From DASQFQ01 sp038238015 (GTDB lineage Bacteria > Actinomycetota > Thermoleophilia > Solirubrobacterales > Solirubrobacteraceae), in contig JBBRYA010000009.1 of the NCBI GenBank assembly GCA_038238015.1, forward strand, positions 1 to 64,000: a DNA stretch of 64,000 nt, in the 5' to 3' direction. The position numbers and the translations under genes are program-made. The notes under the pieces were generated by a model. It worked only from the letters and a program-made list of their open reading frames with translations. It was not told the DNA's origin and did not search any database. Positions 50,880 through 58,760 of the stretch are shown here, one piece after another. Within the stretch, counting starts at the first letter, position 1. Each line of letters begins with the position of its first letter.

Positions 50880-51249
50880 CTATGTATGACCGTTGGCGGA
50901 GGACGAGCGCGGTCCGGTGCGTAGCCTGCCCATTCTCACCGCGATAAGCAGCGAGGTTTTGCGAGACCCATCGGCGGCGACCACGCACCCACCGACGAGA
51001 TCGTCCACCGCTTCCCTGTGATCTTTCGGACGTGGTCGTCCGCCGGCGCTCGCCGACTCGCCTGGCCGGGCGTGAGTAGCTGACCAAATCACTCTCTGGC
51101 CGGGCGTCGAGGCGGGACAGATCATCCGTCACCGTCCTCGTGTTGGTCCCGGCTGACGCAGCGGCGTAGTAGCTCCACAGCGCACATCCGCGACTCGCGC
51201 CTCCTCGGACGGAATCCGTCGTTCGGCGATGCTCTGCCTCCGGCTTGAC

Positions 51250-51266
51250 TACTATGCGATATAGTA
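51250..51266. promoter_or_regulatory. Island BlaI-like box B (upstream of ferritin-tat operon)
   Basis: TACTATGCGATATAGTA is a perfect TACTAT-N5-ATAGTA palindrome, 84 bp before the ferritin-like start. It begins on the last base of a TTGACT hexamer that could be a -35 element, so a bound repressor would block the promoter. Confidence 0.7.
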
Positions 51267-51350
51267 GGAGGAACGGGGTGCTCATCCGGAGCGTCCCATC
51301 GCGGGTCTCGACAGCGATTCGGGAGCTACCTGAACAACAGGGAGATCAGT

Positions 51351-52007
51351 ATGCAAGCGGTCAGACAGAGGCACATGACTCATGAGTTGTCGGCCGTGAT
51401 GCGCCGGCGGGGTGGGTGTGAATCGGCTCGGCAGATCGTCAATGTCGCCGTCACAGCGGAGGCGCTCGCGGTGACGGCACTGGGCGAGGCGTTGAAGAGC
51501 GCCGCGGGTGGTGCACTGGCGCTGGACCCCGAACAGCAGCAGTCCGTGCGCGCGTCACGGGCCGAAGAGCAGGCCCACTACGCCTTCTTCATCGGCGCCG
51601 GCGCCAAGCCCTCGACCAAGACGTTCACGCTGCCGGACAAGTTCGTCACCGACGTCCCGACGTTCCTGACGACGCTGATCTCGCTCGAGGAGGTGTTCAT
51701 CGCCACCTACATCGCGGCGGCGCAGGAGTTCGCGATTCTCGGCAACGCCGACCTGGCCGAGCTCGCCCTGGCAATCGGGTCGATCGAGTCCGCCCATCGG
51801 GTGCACGCTCGCCTGTTCGCGATCGAGGCGGGAGTCATCACCGGAGTGCCCAACAACATCGGCTTTCAGCAGGCGAAGTTCGACAGCGCCGGCAAAGCGG
51901 TGAGCGCGCTGCGTGCGCTCGGCTTCCTCGGCGGTAGCGGGCAACGGATCACATATCCGGGTCCCGGCGCGATCGACAAGACCGGCATCAACCACCTCAA
52001 CCCATGA
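51351..52007 (+). CDS. Ferritin-like domain protein (first of pair)
   Basis: A 218-residue four-helix-bundle protein of the ferritin-like (Ferritin_2/DUF4439-like) group. Carboxylate/His ligand candidates occur in A-E-A-L, R-A-E-E-Q-A-H-Y, L-E-E-V-F-I-A-T-Y and I-E-S-A-H-R-V-H, the usual E-xx-H pattern for a di-iron site. No signal peptide is evident, unlike its neighbour. The C-terminus carries Y-P-G-P-G-A-I-D, repeated in the second protein. The ribosome site is AGGGAGAT. It is the first gene of a probable ferritin-ferritin-tatA-tatC operon. Iron storage, metal scavenging or peroxide detoxification are all possible. Confidence 0.85.
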   Translation: MQAVRQRHMTHELSAVMRRRGGCESARQIVNVAVTAEALAVTALGEALKSAAGGALALDPEQQQSVRASRAEEQAHYAFFIGAGAKPSTKTFTLPDKFVTDVPTFLTTLISLEEVFIATYIAAAQEFAILGNADLAELALAIGSIESAHRVHARLFAIEAGVITGVPNNIGFQQAKFDSAGKAVSALRALGFLGGSGQRITYPGPGAIDKTGINHLNP

Positions 52008-52036
52008 CGGCGCCGGCACCCAAAGGAGCCAATCCC

Positions 52037-52843
52037 ATGACCGATCTCGAAACAGCCGCAGGCGACCAGATGTCGCGGCGAACCCTGCTCACCAGCACCG
52101 GAGTCGGCGCCGCGGCTCTGCTGCTCTCCTCCACCGGGCTCATGCGGCCCGAAGCGGCCCGGGCCGCCAGCGAGCTGCACTACGACGCAGCACCGGAACG
52201 ACTCCAGGACGTCCTGGACATCTTCGCCACCAACGAAGCCTTCGGGGTCACCCTCGTCGGCACGATTCTCGACAGCGCCAAGAACGGCTCCTACAACCCC
52301 CCGCTTCCCGACAAGGTGCTGAGGAGCCTGCGGGCCGTCCGGGCGGAGGAGCAATTCCACCTCGACGCCCAGAAGCGAACCGGTGGCCGGCTGCGGACAG
52401 ACACGTTCTTTCTCACCGACCCCCACGTCCTGGAGGATCCGCACACCCTGTTCCTCGACCTGGTCGAATTGGAGGATGCGGCGATCGCCTCGGTCATGGC
52501 CTCGTTTCGCACGTTCACCCACGCCCGCCGGCCCAATCTGGTCAAGCAGAACTTCCAGTTCGCCGCGGAGGAGGCAGAGCATCGGCTGCTGGCCAACCGC
52601 AACCTCGGCATCCGCCCGGCCAACGATCAGGCCTTCCAGCCGGCGCTGTACGGGACAGTCGCCGAGTTCTACGACGCGCTGCGCGAGAAGGGGATCATCG
52701 ACGGGTCGACGGTCGGCGGCGGCAAGAAGATCGTCTACCCCGGCCCCGGCGCGATCGACTCAAGCGACGTGATCTACCGGACCCCCGCCGGACCTCAGGT
52801 CGCCGGGTGCGCTGGATCCAGGCGGCGAACTCACCACCGATGA
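52037..52843 (+). CDS. Ferritin-like domain protein with Tat signal (second of pair)
   Basis: A 268-residue protein with a twin-arginine signal, M-S-R-R-T-L-L-T-S-T-G-V-G, followed by a hydrophobic helix and A-R-A-A-S cleavage region. The mature part is a ferritin-like bundle with T-N-E-A-F, R-A-E-E-Q-F-H-L-D-A, L-E-D-A-A-I-A-S and A-A-E-E-A-E-H-R, and ends with Y-P-G-P-G-A-I-D plus a basic tail. The start was chosen because AAAGGAG precedes this ATG; an earlier ATG overlaps the first gene's stop. Folded, metal-loaded export through the Tat system encoded next to it is the likely route. Confidence 0.87.
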   Translation: MTDLETAAGDQMSRRTLLTSTGVGAAALLLSSTGLMRPEAARAASELHYDAAPERLQDVLDIFATNEAFGVTLVGTILDSAKNGSYNPPLPDKVLRSLRAVRAEEQFHLDAQKRTGGRLRTDTFFLTDPHVLEDPHTLFLDLVELEDAAIASVMASFRTFTHARRPNLVKQNFQFAAEEAEHRLLANRNLGIRPANDQAFQPALYGTVAEFYDALREKGIIDGSTVGGGKKIVYPGPGAIDSSDVIYRTPAGPQVAGCAGSRRRTHHR

Positions 52844-52850
52844 CAACCGA

Positions 52851-52886
52851 CCGGAGTGCCATGCCCTCCCCGGCATGGCACTCCGG
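52851..52886. terminator. 15-bp perfect hairpin between ferritin-like gene and tatA
   Basis: CCGGAGTGCCATGCC pairs completely with GGCATGGCACTCCGG around a CTCCCC loop, 7 bp after the ferritin-like stop and 63 bp before tatA. There is no T-tract. It could be a terminator, a partial attenuator that lowers tat expression, or an mRNA-stabilising stem. Confidence 0.65.
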
Positions 52887-52949
52887 CCAGCAGCGACGGC
52901 GCGACCCCAGGAACCAGCGCCAGCGAATCCAATCGATCGGAGCATCGAA

Positions 52950-53225
52950 ATGTTGGGACTTGACAACCCACTGCACATCGCCTTCATCCTGATCCTGCTG
53001 CTGCTCGTGTTCGGAGCCAAGCGCCTGCCCGAGATGGGCAAGTCGCTCGGTGAGGGCCTGCGCGGCTTCAAGGACTCGATCAGCGGTGAGCATCACGAGA
53101 CCCCGGATCTGGCCGCCGACCCCAGCCCAGTTCACGTCGACGAGGCGCCCGTTCCGGCTTCGGCCGTCACCAAACCGGTGGCCGAGCCCAGCCCCGACCG
53201 TCCCTCGGTCCGGTCAGTCGCGTAA
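52950..53225 (+). CDS. tatA: Twin-arginine translocase subunit TatA
   Basis: A 91-residue TatA/TatB-type protein: one N-terminal membrane helix (I-A-F-I-L-I-L-L-L-L-V), the hinge F-G-A-K-R-L-P-E-M-G-K-S-L-G, an amphipathic helix and a Pro/Asp-rich tail. F-G and the following P-x-x-G are diagnostic. TatA forms the pore for folded proteins. The ATG preceded by CGGAG is used; a longer frame upstream lacks the signature. With TatC downstream it forms a minimal Tat system. Confidence 0.93.
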   Translation: MLGLDNPLHIAFILILLLLVFGAKRLPEMGKSLGEGLRGFKDSISGEHHETPDLAADPSPVHVDEAPVPASAVTKPVAEPSPDRPSVRSVA

Positions 53226-53258
53226 GCCACCCCACTCGCACAGAAGCGGATTCTGGCC

Positions 53259-54296
53259 ATGCAGATGCCAGGCGCGCTCATGCCGGCCAAGCTGCGGCCG
53301 ATCGGCTACGAGTCTCAGCTCAGCATCGTGGACCACCTCGACGAGCTGCGGACGAGACTGATCGTCTCGCTGCTCACGGTCGTGGTCGCGTTTGGCATCA
53401 GCTTTTGGCAGAACCACCAGCTCCTGCGGCTGATCGACACCCCGCTCGCCCAGCAGACCCAGCAGCAGGTGCGGGCCGGCCGCGGGCCGCTCGGCGCCAC
53501 CTACACGGTGGCGCAGAGCGCCCGTGACGTGGCCAAGCAGCTGGGCGACGTCGTCGGCGTCCTGAAGGCTCAGGAGCAGTCGCCGGCGGTGACCGCCTCG
53601 CTGGGGCAGGTGCAGCAGAATCTCCGGCGTGACGTCGAGCGGCTGTCTGCCGCGCCCTCCGGTGATCGCCCGGTGACGCTCGGGATCGGCGAGCCGTTTA
53701 CGACGACGGTCACCGTGACCCTGATCTTCGCGCTGATCCTGTCGCTGCCGATCCTGCTACTGCAGGCCTACGGCTTCCTGATGCCGGCCTTCGAGCCCAG
53801 CCAGCGGCGACGGATGCTGCCGGTGACGTGCTCTATCCCGGTGCTGTTCGCAGCCGGCGTAACCTTTGGCTACTTCGTCGTCCTGCCGTCCGCGCTGCAC
53901 TTTTTTCAGAACTTCAACTCTTCTGAGTTCAACGTGCTTGTGCAGGCGAGCCAGTACTACAAGTTCGCCGCCACGACGCTGCTGGCGATGGGGCTCCTGT
54001 TCCAGGTTCCGGTGGCGATCTTCGCCGTCGTCCGCGCCGGCATCGTCACCCCGCGCCAGCTGCGCGCCAACCGCCGCTACGCGCTGCTCGCGTGTGGCGC
54101 CGTCGCCGCCATCCTGCCGGGGGACGCGATCACGCTGCTGCTCGAGACGCTGCCGCTGTACCTGCTGTTCGAGGCCAGCGTCCTGATCGCCAGCGTGGCG
54201 GATCGGCGGGAGCGCCGGCGCGCGGCGCGCTCGGACGACCGCTCGGACGACCGCTCGGACGGCGGTTCGCACGCCGCTGTCGCTAAGAACTCGTAG
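53259..54296 (+). CDS. tatC: Twin-arginine translocase subunit TatC
   Basis: A TatC of about 345 residues with six helices. H-L-D-E-L-R-T-R-L-I at about 26-35 is the TatC N-terminal signature that recognises the RR motif, and F-E-P-S-Q-R-R-R-M-L follows helix two. The first extracytoplasmic loop is enlarged by about 80 residues (Gln/Ala/Val-rich, 60-140), compared with about 250 residues for ordinary TatC; I believe similar insertions occur in this bacterial class. The C-terminal tail contains a short repeated R-S-D-D unit. It likely exports the Tat-signal proteins encoded beside it. An alternative start lies 21 bp downstream. Confidence 0.92.
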   Translation: MQMPGALMPAKLRPIGYESQLSIVDHLDELRTRLIVSLLTVVVAFGISFWQNHQLLRLIDTPLAQQTQQQVRAGRGPLGATYTVAQSARDVAKQLGDVVGVLKAQEQSPAVTASLGQVQQNLRRDVERLSAAPSGDRPVTLGIGEPFTTTVTVTLIFALILSLPILLLQAYGFLMPAFEPSQRRRMLPVTCSIPVLFAAGVTFGYFVVLPSALHFFQNFNSSEFNVLVQASQYYKFAATTLLAMGLLFQVPVAIFAVVRAGIVTPRQLRANRRYALLACGAVAAILPGDAITLLLETLPLYLLFEASVLIASVADRRERRRAARSDDRSDDRSDGGSHAAVAKNS

Positions 54297-54373
54297 GACG
54301 CGGGGGCAGACTTGAGATCGAGATCGGAGGCGCCGGCGTCTCCGGCTGGTGGCGGCCGAGCTGCTCGGCGTGG

Positions 54374-54622
54374 TCAATGCCGTCCCGGCTCGATGTTGAG
54401 CGCGCGGGCGTCGAGCGCGACCACTGGGCGTGCGGAGCGCACGATGGGAAGGATCGCCCAAGCTCGTGGTTTCATCCCCAGTGCCTCGGTGATTCGCGGC
54501 GTCCAGATAACCGCACTCAGGGCACGCTGCTCGCCAAACAGCGGCGTTCCGAACTTCCGGGTGCTTGGCATGCCGGAGAGCGACTCGAACCCTGACACGC
54601 GCATTATGATTTCGCTGCTCAT
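54374..54622 (-). CDS. Small hypothetical protein coupled to the M56 gene
   Basis: An 82-residue frame whose ATG overlaps the M56 stop (ATGA), which argues for a real third gene of the blaI-M56 operon. It has G-F-E-S-L-S-G-M-P-S near the start and A-W-A-I-L-P-I-V-R-S in the middle, no membrane helix, and no family I know. Part of its 5' end also looks like a decayed tRNA on the same strand, so it may be chance. The remaining gap to tatC (54297-54373) shows nothing. Confidence 0.35.
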   Translation of the reverse strand: MSSEIIMRVSGFESLSGMPSTRKFGTPLFGEQRALSAVIWTPRITEALGMKPRAWAILPIVRSARPVVALDARALNIEPGRH

Positions 54623-55602
54623 GAGTTCTGCAACGGCTGGACGGCATCACGACCAAACCGAGTAGACGCAAGCCGTAACGATGCGGTGCCGGCGGCGACC
54701 AGGGGCAACGCTGCGAGGACCAGGATGCAGGGCTGATGCGAGAGTAGGGGCAAATTGAGCGTCAGGCCCGTGGAGGCGGACTGGCCGATGACGATCGTTG
54801 CGGCGCCGATCAGGGCAAGGGTTAGAGCGGCGAGCAGGAGCCAGGCGCGGGGGGTCCGTGAGGCGATCTGCTGGCCGAGCAGGTGGTCGATGCGGTCGGG
54901 GGCGATTCCGAGGCCAGGATGCGTGGTCAGCCCGAAGGCGAGGAGCGCTGAGGCAAGCGGCGCGCGATCTCCGTCGCTAGCGCGGACCGCCGCCGCGTCG
55001 GCGCGCAATTCGGCAAGCTCAGCGTAGCGTTCGACGAGTCTGCCTAGCACCGGTAGGAAGAACAGGGCGTGGCTCAGCACTCGTGCCGATGCGATACGCA
55101 GGGGATCGCGATGTTGGCGATGCTCCTTTTCGTGCGCGATTACGGCTTGCAGCTCGGCGGGGAGCAGAGCATCGACTGTCGCGGTGGAGACGTAGACGCG
55201 CGGGCGCCAGTAGCCGGCACAGAACGCCTGCGCGCGAAGGTGGTCGAACACGATGACGGCGTCTTGCCCGGGCACCAGGCCCCGCACTGCTAGCTCACCG
55301 AGGAAACGCCGCTGGGTACGGATAAGGCGTAGAGCGGCGGTGCATGCTCGGACGATGACCACGACGCCGGCGCACGCCAGCAGGAGGATCAACCCGCCGG
55401 CGACGTTGATCCGGGGATAGGTCAGCTGCAGACCCAGGACCACGACGTGATGGCCAGCGGTCGGGCCGACCCGGATCGATCGATACCCGCTGACCAGCGC
55501 CTGCCCCGTGGCGAACAACCCCAGCGCCGCGACCCCGACGGTCAGCGGATAGAGCCAGCGGGCGGGCGCGCGGGTCAGTGAGCGCTCAGCGCTTGCCGGC
55601 AA
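54619..55602 (-). CDS. M56 family membrane metallopeptidase (island copy)
   Basis: A 327-residue membrane protease: helices near 17-38, 65-90 and two at the C-terminus (255-310), zinc motif V-I-A-H-E-K-E-H-R-Q-H, and a second acidic helix E-L-A-E-L-R-A-D-A-A-A-V that supplies the third ligand. No extracellular sensor domain is fused. Its start overlaps the upstream blaI gene by 17 bp. By analogy it should cleave that BlaI upon an envelope signal and release the island boxes. Confidence 0.87.
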   Translation of the reverse strand: MPASAERSLTRAPARWLYPLTVGVAALGLFATGQALVSGYRSIRVGPTAGHHVVVLGLQLTYPRINVAGGLILLLACAGVVVIVRACTAALRLIRTQRRFLGELAVRGLVPGQDAVIVFDHLRAQAFCAGYWRPRVYVSTATVDALLPAELQAVIAHEKEHRQHRDPLRIASARVLSHALFFLPVLGRLVERYAELAELRADAAAVRASDGDRAPLASALLAFGLTTHPGLGIAPDRIDHLLGQQIASRTPRAWLLLAALTLALIGAATIVIGQSASTGLTLNLPLLSHQPCILVLAALPLVAAGTASLRLASTRFGRDAVQPLQNS

Positions 55603-55972
55603 GACGTTGAAGCGCCCGCAGACGCTTCGGGTCGACCTGTGACATCTCCCGAACGAAGTGCGTCAGCGCGAGGTCGCCGAACTGGGCGACCAATGCTTTG
55701 ACTTCGCTGCTCGCGCGAGCTTCCAGGAACTGTTCGCGTGAGAGCAGGGGTCGGTAGAAGTCGGTCTTGCCGTCGCGGCGGCGATCAAGCAAGCCTTTGC
55801 TGTGCAGTCGGGCCATCACGGTCATGAATGTGGTGTAGGCGCGCGGCTTCGCACCCCGGTTCAGCGCTTCCATCACCGCCCGGACCGTAGCCTCGCCGCT
55901 CTCCCATAGCTCCTCCATGACCTCGGACTCGAGCTCATGCAATGCCGGTGGAACGAAGTGATCCTTGTCCAT
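55586..55972 (-). CDS. BlaI/MecI/CopY family repressor (island copy)
   Basis: A 128-residue winged-helix repressor. Signature parts: L-H-E-L-E-S-E-V-M-E-E-L-W, T-V-R-A-V-M-E-A-L, Y-T-T-F-M-T-V-M-A-R-L-H-S-K-G and a dimer tail with F-V-R-E-M-S-Q-V. It is clearly diverged from the BlaI at 43.7 kb. A longer start 18 bp upstream exists, but the ATG used begins the family sequence. Box F lies 22 bp upstream, consistent with autoregulation, and five similar boxes precede other island genes. Confidence 0.9.
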   Translation of the reverse strand: MDKDHFVPPALHELESEVMEELWESGEATVRAVMEALNRGAKPRAYTTFMTVMARLHSKGLLDRRRDGKTDFYRPLLSREQFLEARASSEVKALVAQFGDLALTHFVREMSQVDPKRLRALQRLAGKR

Positions 55973-55993
55973 ATGGCACCAAGATACCATTCC

Positions 55994-56010
55994 TACGATG
56001 CTTCGTAGGG
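55994..56010. promoter_or_regulatory. Island BlaI-like box F (upstream of island blaI)
   Basis: TACGATGCTTCGTAGGG, aligning with boxes C and E (shared ACGATGC and TAG). The same place contains an 18-bp perfect palindrome, CCTACGA-TGCT-TCGTAGG (55992-56009). It sits 22 bp before the blaI ATG. The following 125 bp to the end of the MFS gene show nothing else. Confidence 0.62.
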
Positions 56011-56135
56011 GACCGGTGAGCTTGAACGCACAAAGCGGAGGGCAAGCCGCGGTTGAGCGGTTGGCCGGCGACGCCCGCCCGGCGGGAAATCGGACGCGCC
56101 GTTCCGGAACGATGTGGCGCGGCGGCGGGTTCTGG

Positions 56136-57482
56136 TCAGGCCTCGGCGAGCGCTTCCACGCTGACCCCGCGGCCCTCGCGGCCTCGCAGCCACCACGCCG
56201 CCGAGGCGACCGACCCGATCAGCCACAGCCCCGCGAGGGCGAGGAACGCGCTCCACGTGCCAAACGACGTGGCGGTCTCGGAGAGCACGATGACGCCGAT
56301 GATCGCGCCGACGCGCCCAAACGCCACGCACGCCCCGACCGCGGTCGCACGGAGGTGGGTCGGGAAGAACTCCGAGAAGGTGGGGTAGGCGCCCATCCAC
56401 GCCGCCGAGGCGAAGAAAACGGCGATCGTCAGGGTGACGAGCGTCAGGGCCGCTGAGTGCTGCGCCGCGGCGCCGGCGAGCCCGAGGGTGCTGACCGATG
56501 CGGCGGTGTAGGAAGCGAACACGGTCGGTTTGCGTCCCCAGTGGTCAAGCAGCCACGCGACGGTCGCGCCGCCGCCGAGCGCGCCGACGTTGGCGACCAC
56601 GAAGTACCAGGGCACGGTGCTCACGCCTACGTTGACGACGCCGTCGACGAGGACAAATACGGCGATGAACGAGAAGATGCCGTAGTAAGCGGCGGCTTCG
56701 GAGAAGTCCAGGGCCATGCCGTAGATCAGCTTGGCCCGGTGCTCGCGCCACAGCTCGGCAAGCTGGGCGCGCGGGCTGCTGATCAGCTGGCGGCGGTGAT
56801 ACTCGGCGGTGTCACGGGCCACGCCGGTGACCCGCTCGATCACCTGGTTGGCCTCCTCGAGTCGTCCCTGTGAGGCCAGCCACCTCGGCGACTCTGGGAT
56901 GTGGCGGCGCACCCAGAGCCCGTAGAGGCCGGCGAGCGCGCCGAACAGGAAGGCGTAGCGCCAGCCGGAAGCGCCGAGAACCTGGTTGATGAATACGATG
57001 CCGACGACACCCGCGACGATGCCGCCCACCGACCACGCGTTCATGATCCCTCCGGATGCGCGACCGCGGTAGCGCGCCGGAACGAACTCTGCCATCGCCG
57101 AGGAGACGGCCGCATACTCGCCGCCGACGCCCAGCGCGGTGGCGAAGCGAAAGATCATGAACACGGTGAAGTTCCAGGAGGTGGCGGTCAGCACGGCGGC
57201 GACGGCGTAGAGGATCAGGGTGGCGGAGAACAGCCGGCGGCGGCCGACCTTGTCGGCGAGATAGCCGAAGCCGAGGGCTCCGGCCATGATCCCAACGAAC
57301 CAGATCGTCCAGTACCAATCGGTCTTTTGCGCGGCAGAGAGATGAAACTCGGTGCCGATCGGGCCGATCACGCTGCCGATGATCTGGATCTCAAACGAAT
57401 CGAGCGCCCAGCCGATCGCAAGCGCGAGCACGATCCGGGTATGCAGAGGACGCCACCCGGTGGCGTCAAGACGACTGACCAT
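56136..57482 (-). CDS. MFS transporter, sugar/aromatic acid porter type
   Basis: A 448-residue twelve-helix major facilitator. Signatures: G-W-A-L-D-S-F-E-I-Q near helix 1, G-Y-L-A-D-K-V-G-R-R-R in loop 2-3, R-F-A-T-A-L-G-V-G-G-E-Y-A in helix 4, and P-E-S-P-R-W-L in the central loop, typical of the metabolite:H+ symporter and sugar porter families. The loop-8-9 counterpart D-H-W-G-R-K-P is also present. Substrate unknown, probably an organic acid or sugar. It ends 163 bp upstream of blaI on the same strand, with box F between, so it is probably a separate transcript. Confidence 0.88.
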   Translation of the reverse strand: MVSRLDATGWRPLHTRIVLALAIGWALDSFEIQIIGSVIGPIGTEFHLSAAQKTDWYWTIWFVGIMAGALGFGYLADKVGRRRLFSATLILYAVAAVLTATSWNFTVFMIFRFATALGVGGEYAAVSSAMAEFVPARYRGRASGGIMNAWSVGGIVAGVVGIVFINQVLGASGWRYAFLFGALAGLYGLWVRRHIPESPRWLASQGRLEEANQVIERVTGVARDTAEYHRRQLISSPRAQLAELWREHRAKLIYGMALDFSEAAAYYGIFSFIAVFVLVDGVVNVGVSTVPWYFVVANVGALGGGATVAWLLDHWGRKPTVFASYTAASVSTLGLAGAAAQHSAALTLVTLTIAVFFASAAWMGAYPTFSEFFPTHLRATAVGACVAFGRVGAIIGVIVLSETATSFGTWSAFLALAGLWLIGSVASAAWWLRGREGRGVSVEALAEA

Positions 57483-57485
57483 GCC

Positions 57486-57791
57486 CTAGGAGCCCTTCTT
57501 CTCGAGTTTGATGCCGCCGGCCGGAGCAATCCGGCAATACCCGTCTCGGCGCTGGTCAAGCAGCGCCCCGACCACGCTCGGGGAGTCTTGGACGCCGTGT
57601 GTGGGGCCGACGCTTGGCGCCATCCTCATCGCGGCATCGCTGAGCGGCTGGTTGTCGACCAGGCGCCGCACGACGGCGTGCAGGCGATCGGCGTAGACGC
57701 GGACGAGCTCTTCGAACGCGAGTCGGTCACCCGCTCGCGCGCGAGCGACCAGTGCGCCGTCCTCGACGTTGGGTGGGGACTGCTCGCTCAT
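57486..57791 (-). pseudogene. ECF sigma factor, N-terminal remnant
   Basis: The first 45 residues read as ECF sigma region 2: L-V-A-R-A-R-A-G-D-R-L-A-F-E-E-L-V and Y-A-D-R-L-H-A-V-V-R-R-L-V-D. After D-N-Q (about 57650) homology stops, exactly where regions 2 and 4 should continue, and the frame runs on antisense to a ccdA piece. It is a truncated, non-functional remnant. Confidence 0.75.
57589..57640 (+). pseudogene. Displaced central piece of ccdA
   Basis: Seventeen codons read W-T-P-C-V-G-P-T-L-G-A-I-L-I-A-A-S, the hallmark second-cysteine helix of CcdA/DsbD-type thiol transporters. Neither side continues CcdA. The expected preceding part ends at 58760 on the same strand, 1.2 kb downstream, so the gene has been cut and the pieces reordered. 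Confidence 0.75.
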
Positions 57792-57847
57792 CCGAGCTCT
57801 CGACGCATGCCCGCCAGCTTGGCATTGTGGCGACACGCTCGCCGTCA

Positions 57848-58303
57848 TCAACCGTGCCGCCAGCGAGCGCGGCGAGTCATCGGCCGACGTGCGCTTGGGT
57901 GGGCGCGCAGGTGCTCGAGGACCCCGAGGACGACGGAGCCGTCGGGGTCGGATGCGTCGGTGGCGATCGACCGAAGCGTGGCTCGGAGCCGGATGAGGCC
58001 GCGGAGCATCGGGCCGCACTCAGGGCAGTCGGCGACGTGCTGCGCGAAACGTGCGCGCTGACGCGGGGTCAGCGTGCCGTCCAGCGCATCCGGCATCGCT
58101 CGCTGCGCGAAGCGGTGATCTCGGTGCGTGCGATCCCATCGGGGCACGTCAGATCGGACCCGTTGGCGCCGAGGACGATTCAGGGCTCCGAGCGCCGGCG
58201 CCCGTCTTGTGGCCGTCGGAACGCTGATCGGGTCGGCCGACGACCTGTCGCGAATCGTTCCCGGGTCCCGTGGGTCTGAACGGTGTGATGCACCGACCGT
58301 CAA
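57848..58303 (-). pseudogene. Anti-sigma-factor-like zinc-finger remnant
   Basis: The C-terminal part reads R-A-M-P-D-A-L-D-G-T-L-T-P and H-V-A-D-C-P-E-C, the H-x3-C-x2-C part of a ZAS/zf-HC2 anti-sigma domain, followed by a helical tail without a membrane segment. The N-terminal 65 residues are Arg/Pro-rich and not family-like, so the true start is unclear or lost. It lies upstream of the sigma remnant rather than downstream, the reverse of the usual order. It could still be an intact small gene with a later start. Confidence 0.5.
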
Positions 58304-58340
58304 GCGCGTCGTCTCGCCGGCGCGGCGCGGCGACCCTCCG

Positions 58341-58760
58341 ATGACTGACCCCTCGGCCGGTGTCGGTGTGCTGGCTGCGATGGCCGCGGGGATGATCTCG
58401 TTCCTCTCCGCGTGCGTGATCCCGCTGGTTCCTGGCTATCTCTCGGCGGTCAGCGGAGTGCGGCCCGCTGACCGAGCCGATGCTTCGCTGCGGCGCGTGC
58501 TGATCCCGAGCCTGCTCTTCGTGGCGACCTTCTCGTCGGTCTTCATCCTGTTGGGCGTCGGCGCGACCGGCGTGGGCCAGACGCTGCAAGCGCACCGCGC
58601 GACGCTGGAGAAGGTCGCCGCAGTCGTCATCGTCACGCTGGGGATCGTGTTCGTCACGGCGCGCTTCGTGCCGGCGATGAACCGCGAATGGCGCATTGAC
58701 AGGATCATGCAGCGCGCCGGCCGTGGGGGCCCGATCCTCGCGGGCGCAGCTTTCGCGATC
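58341..58760 (+). pseudogene. ccdA (cytochrome c biogenesis/thiol transporter), 5' half
   Basis: The first 140 residues of a CcdA-type membrane protein: A-A-G-M-I-S-F-L-S-A-C-V-I-P-L-V-P-G-Y-L with the first redox Cys, two further helices, and G-G-P-I-L-A-G-A-A-F-A-I. Here the homology breaks; the next expected residues (W-T-P-C) are found at 57589. The frame continues 30 codons antisense to a GH15 fragment and stops. The preceding P of the usual S-P-C motif is Ala. Confidence 0.78.

Noticed and set aside
50800..51285. A 161-codon minus-strand frame in the Rieske-ferritin gap
   Set aside because: It spans both BlaI-like boxes and AT-rich promoter DNA and has no recognisable domain, so it is more likely chance.
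54571..54646. tRNA-Met-like sequence on the minus strand: CAT in an A-T-C-A-T-A-A loop, GGGTTCGAGTC and a CTCCGGCA end, 76 nt between matching TGCCG and CGGCA ends
   Set aside because: The T stem has two mismatches, the D arm is collapsed, the anticodon is displaced and the discriminator/CCA region is wrong; the M56 gene end and a coupled small frame occupy it. At best a decayed tRNA or attachment-site scar.
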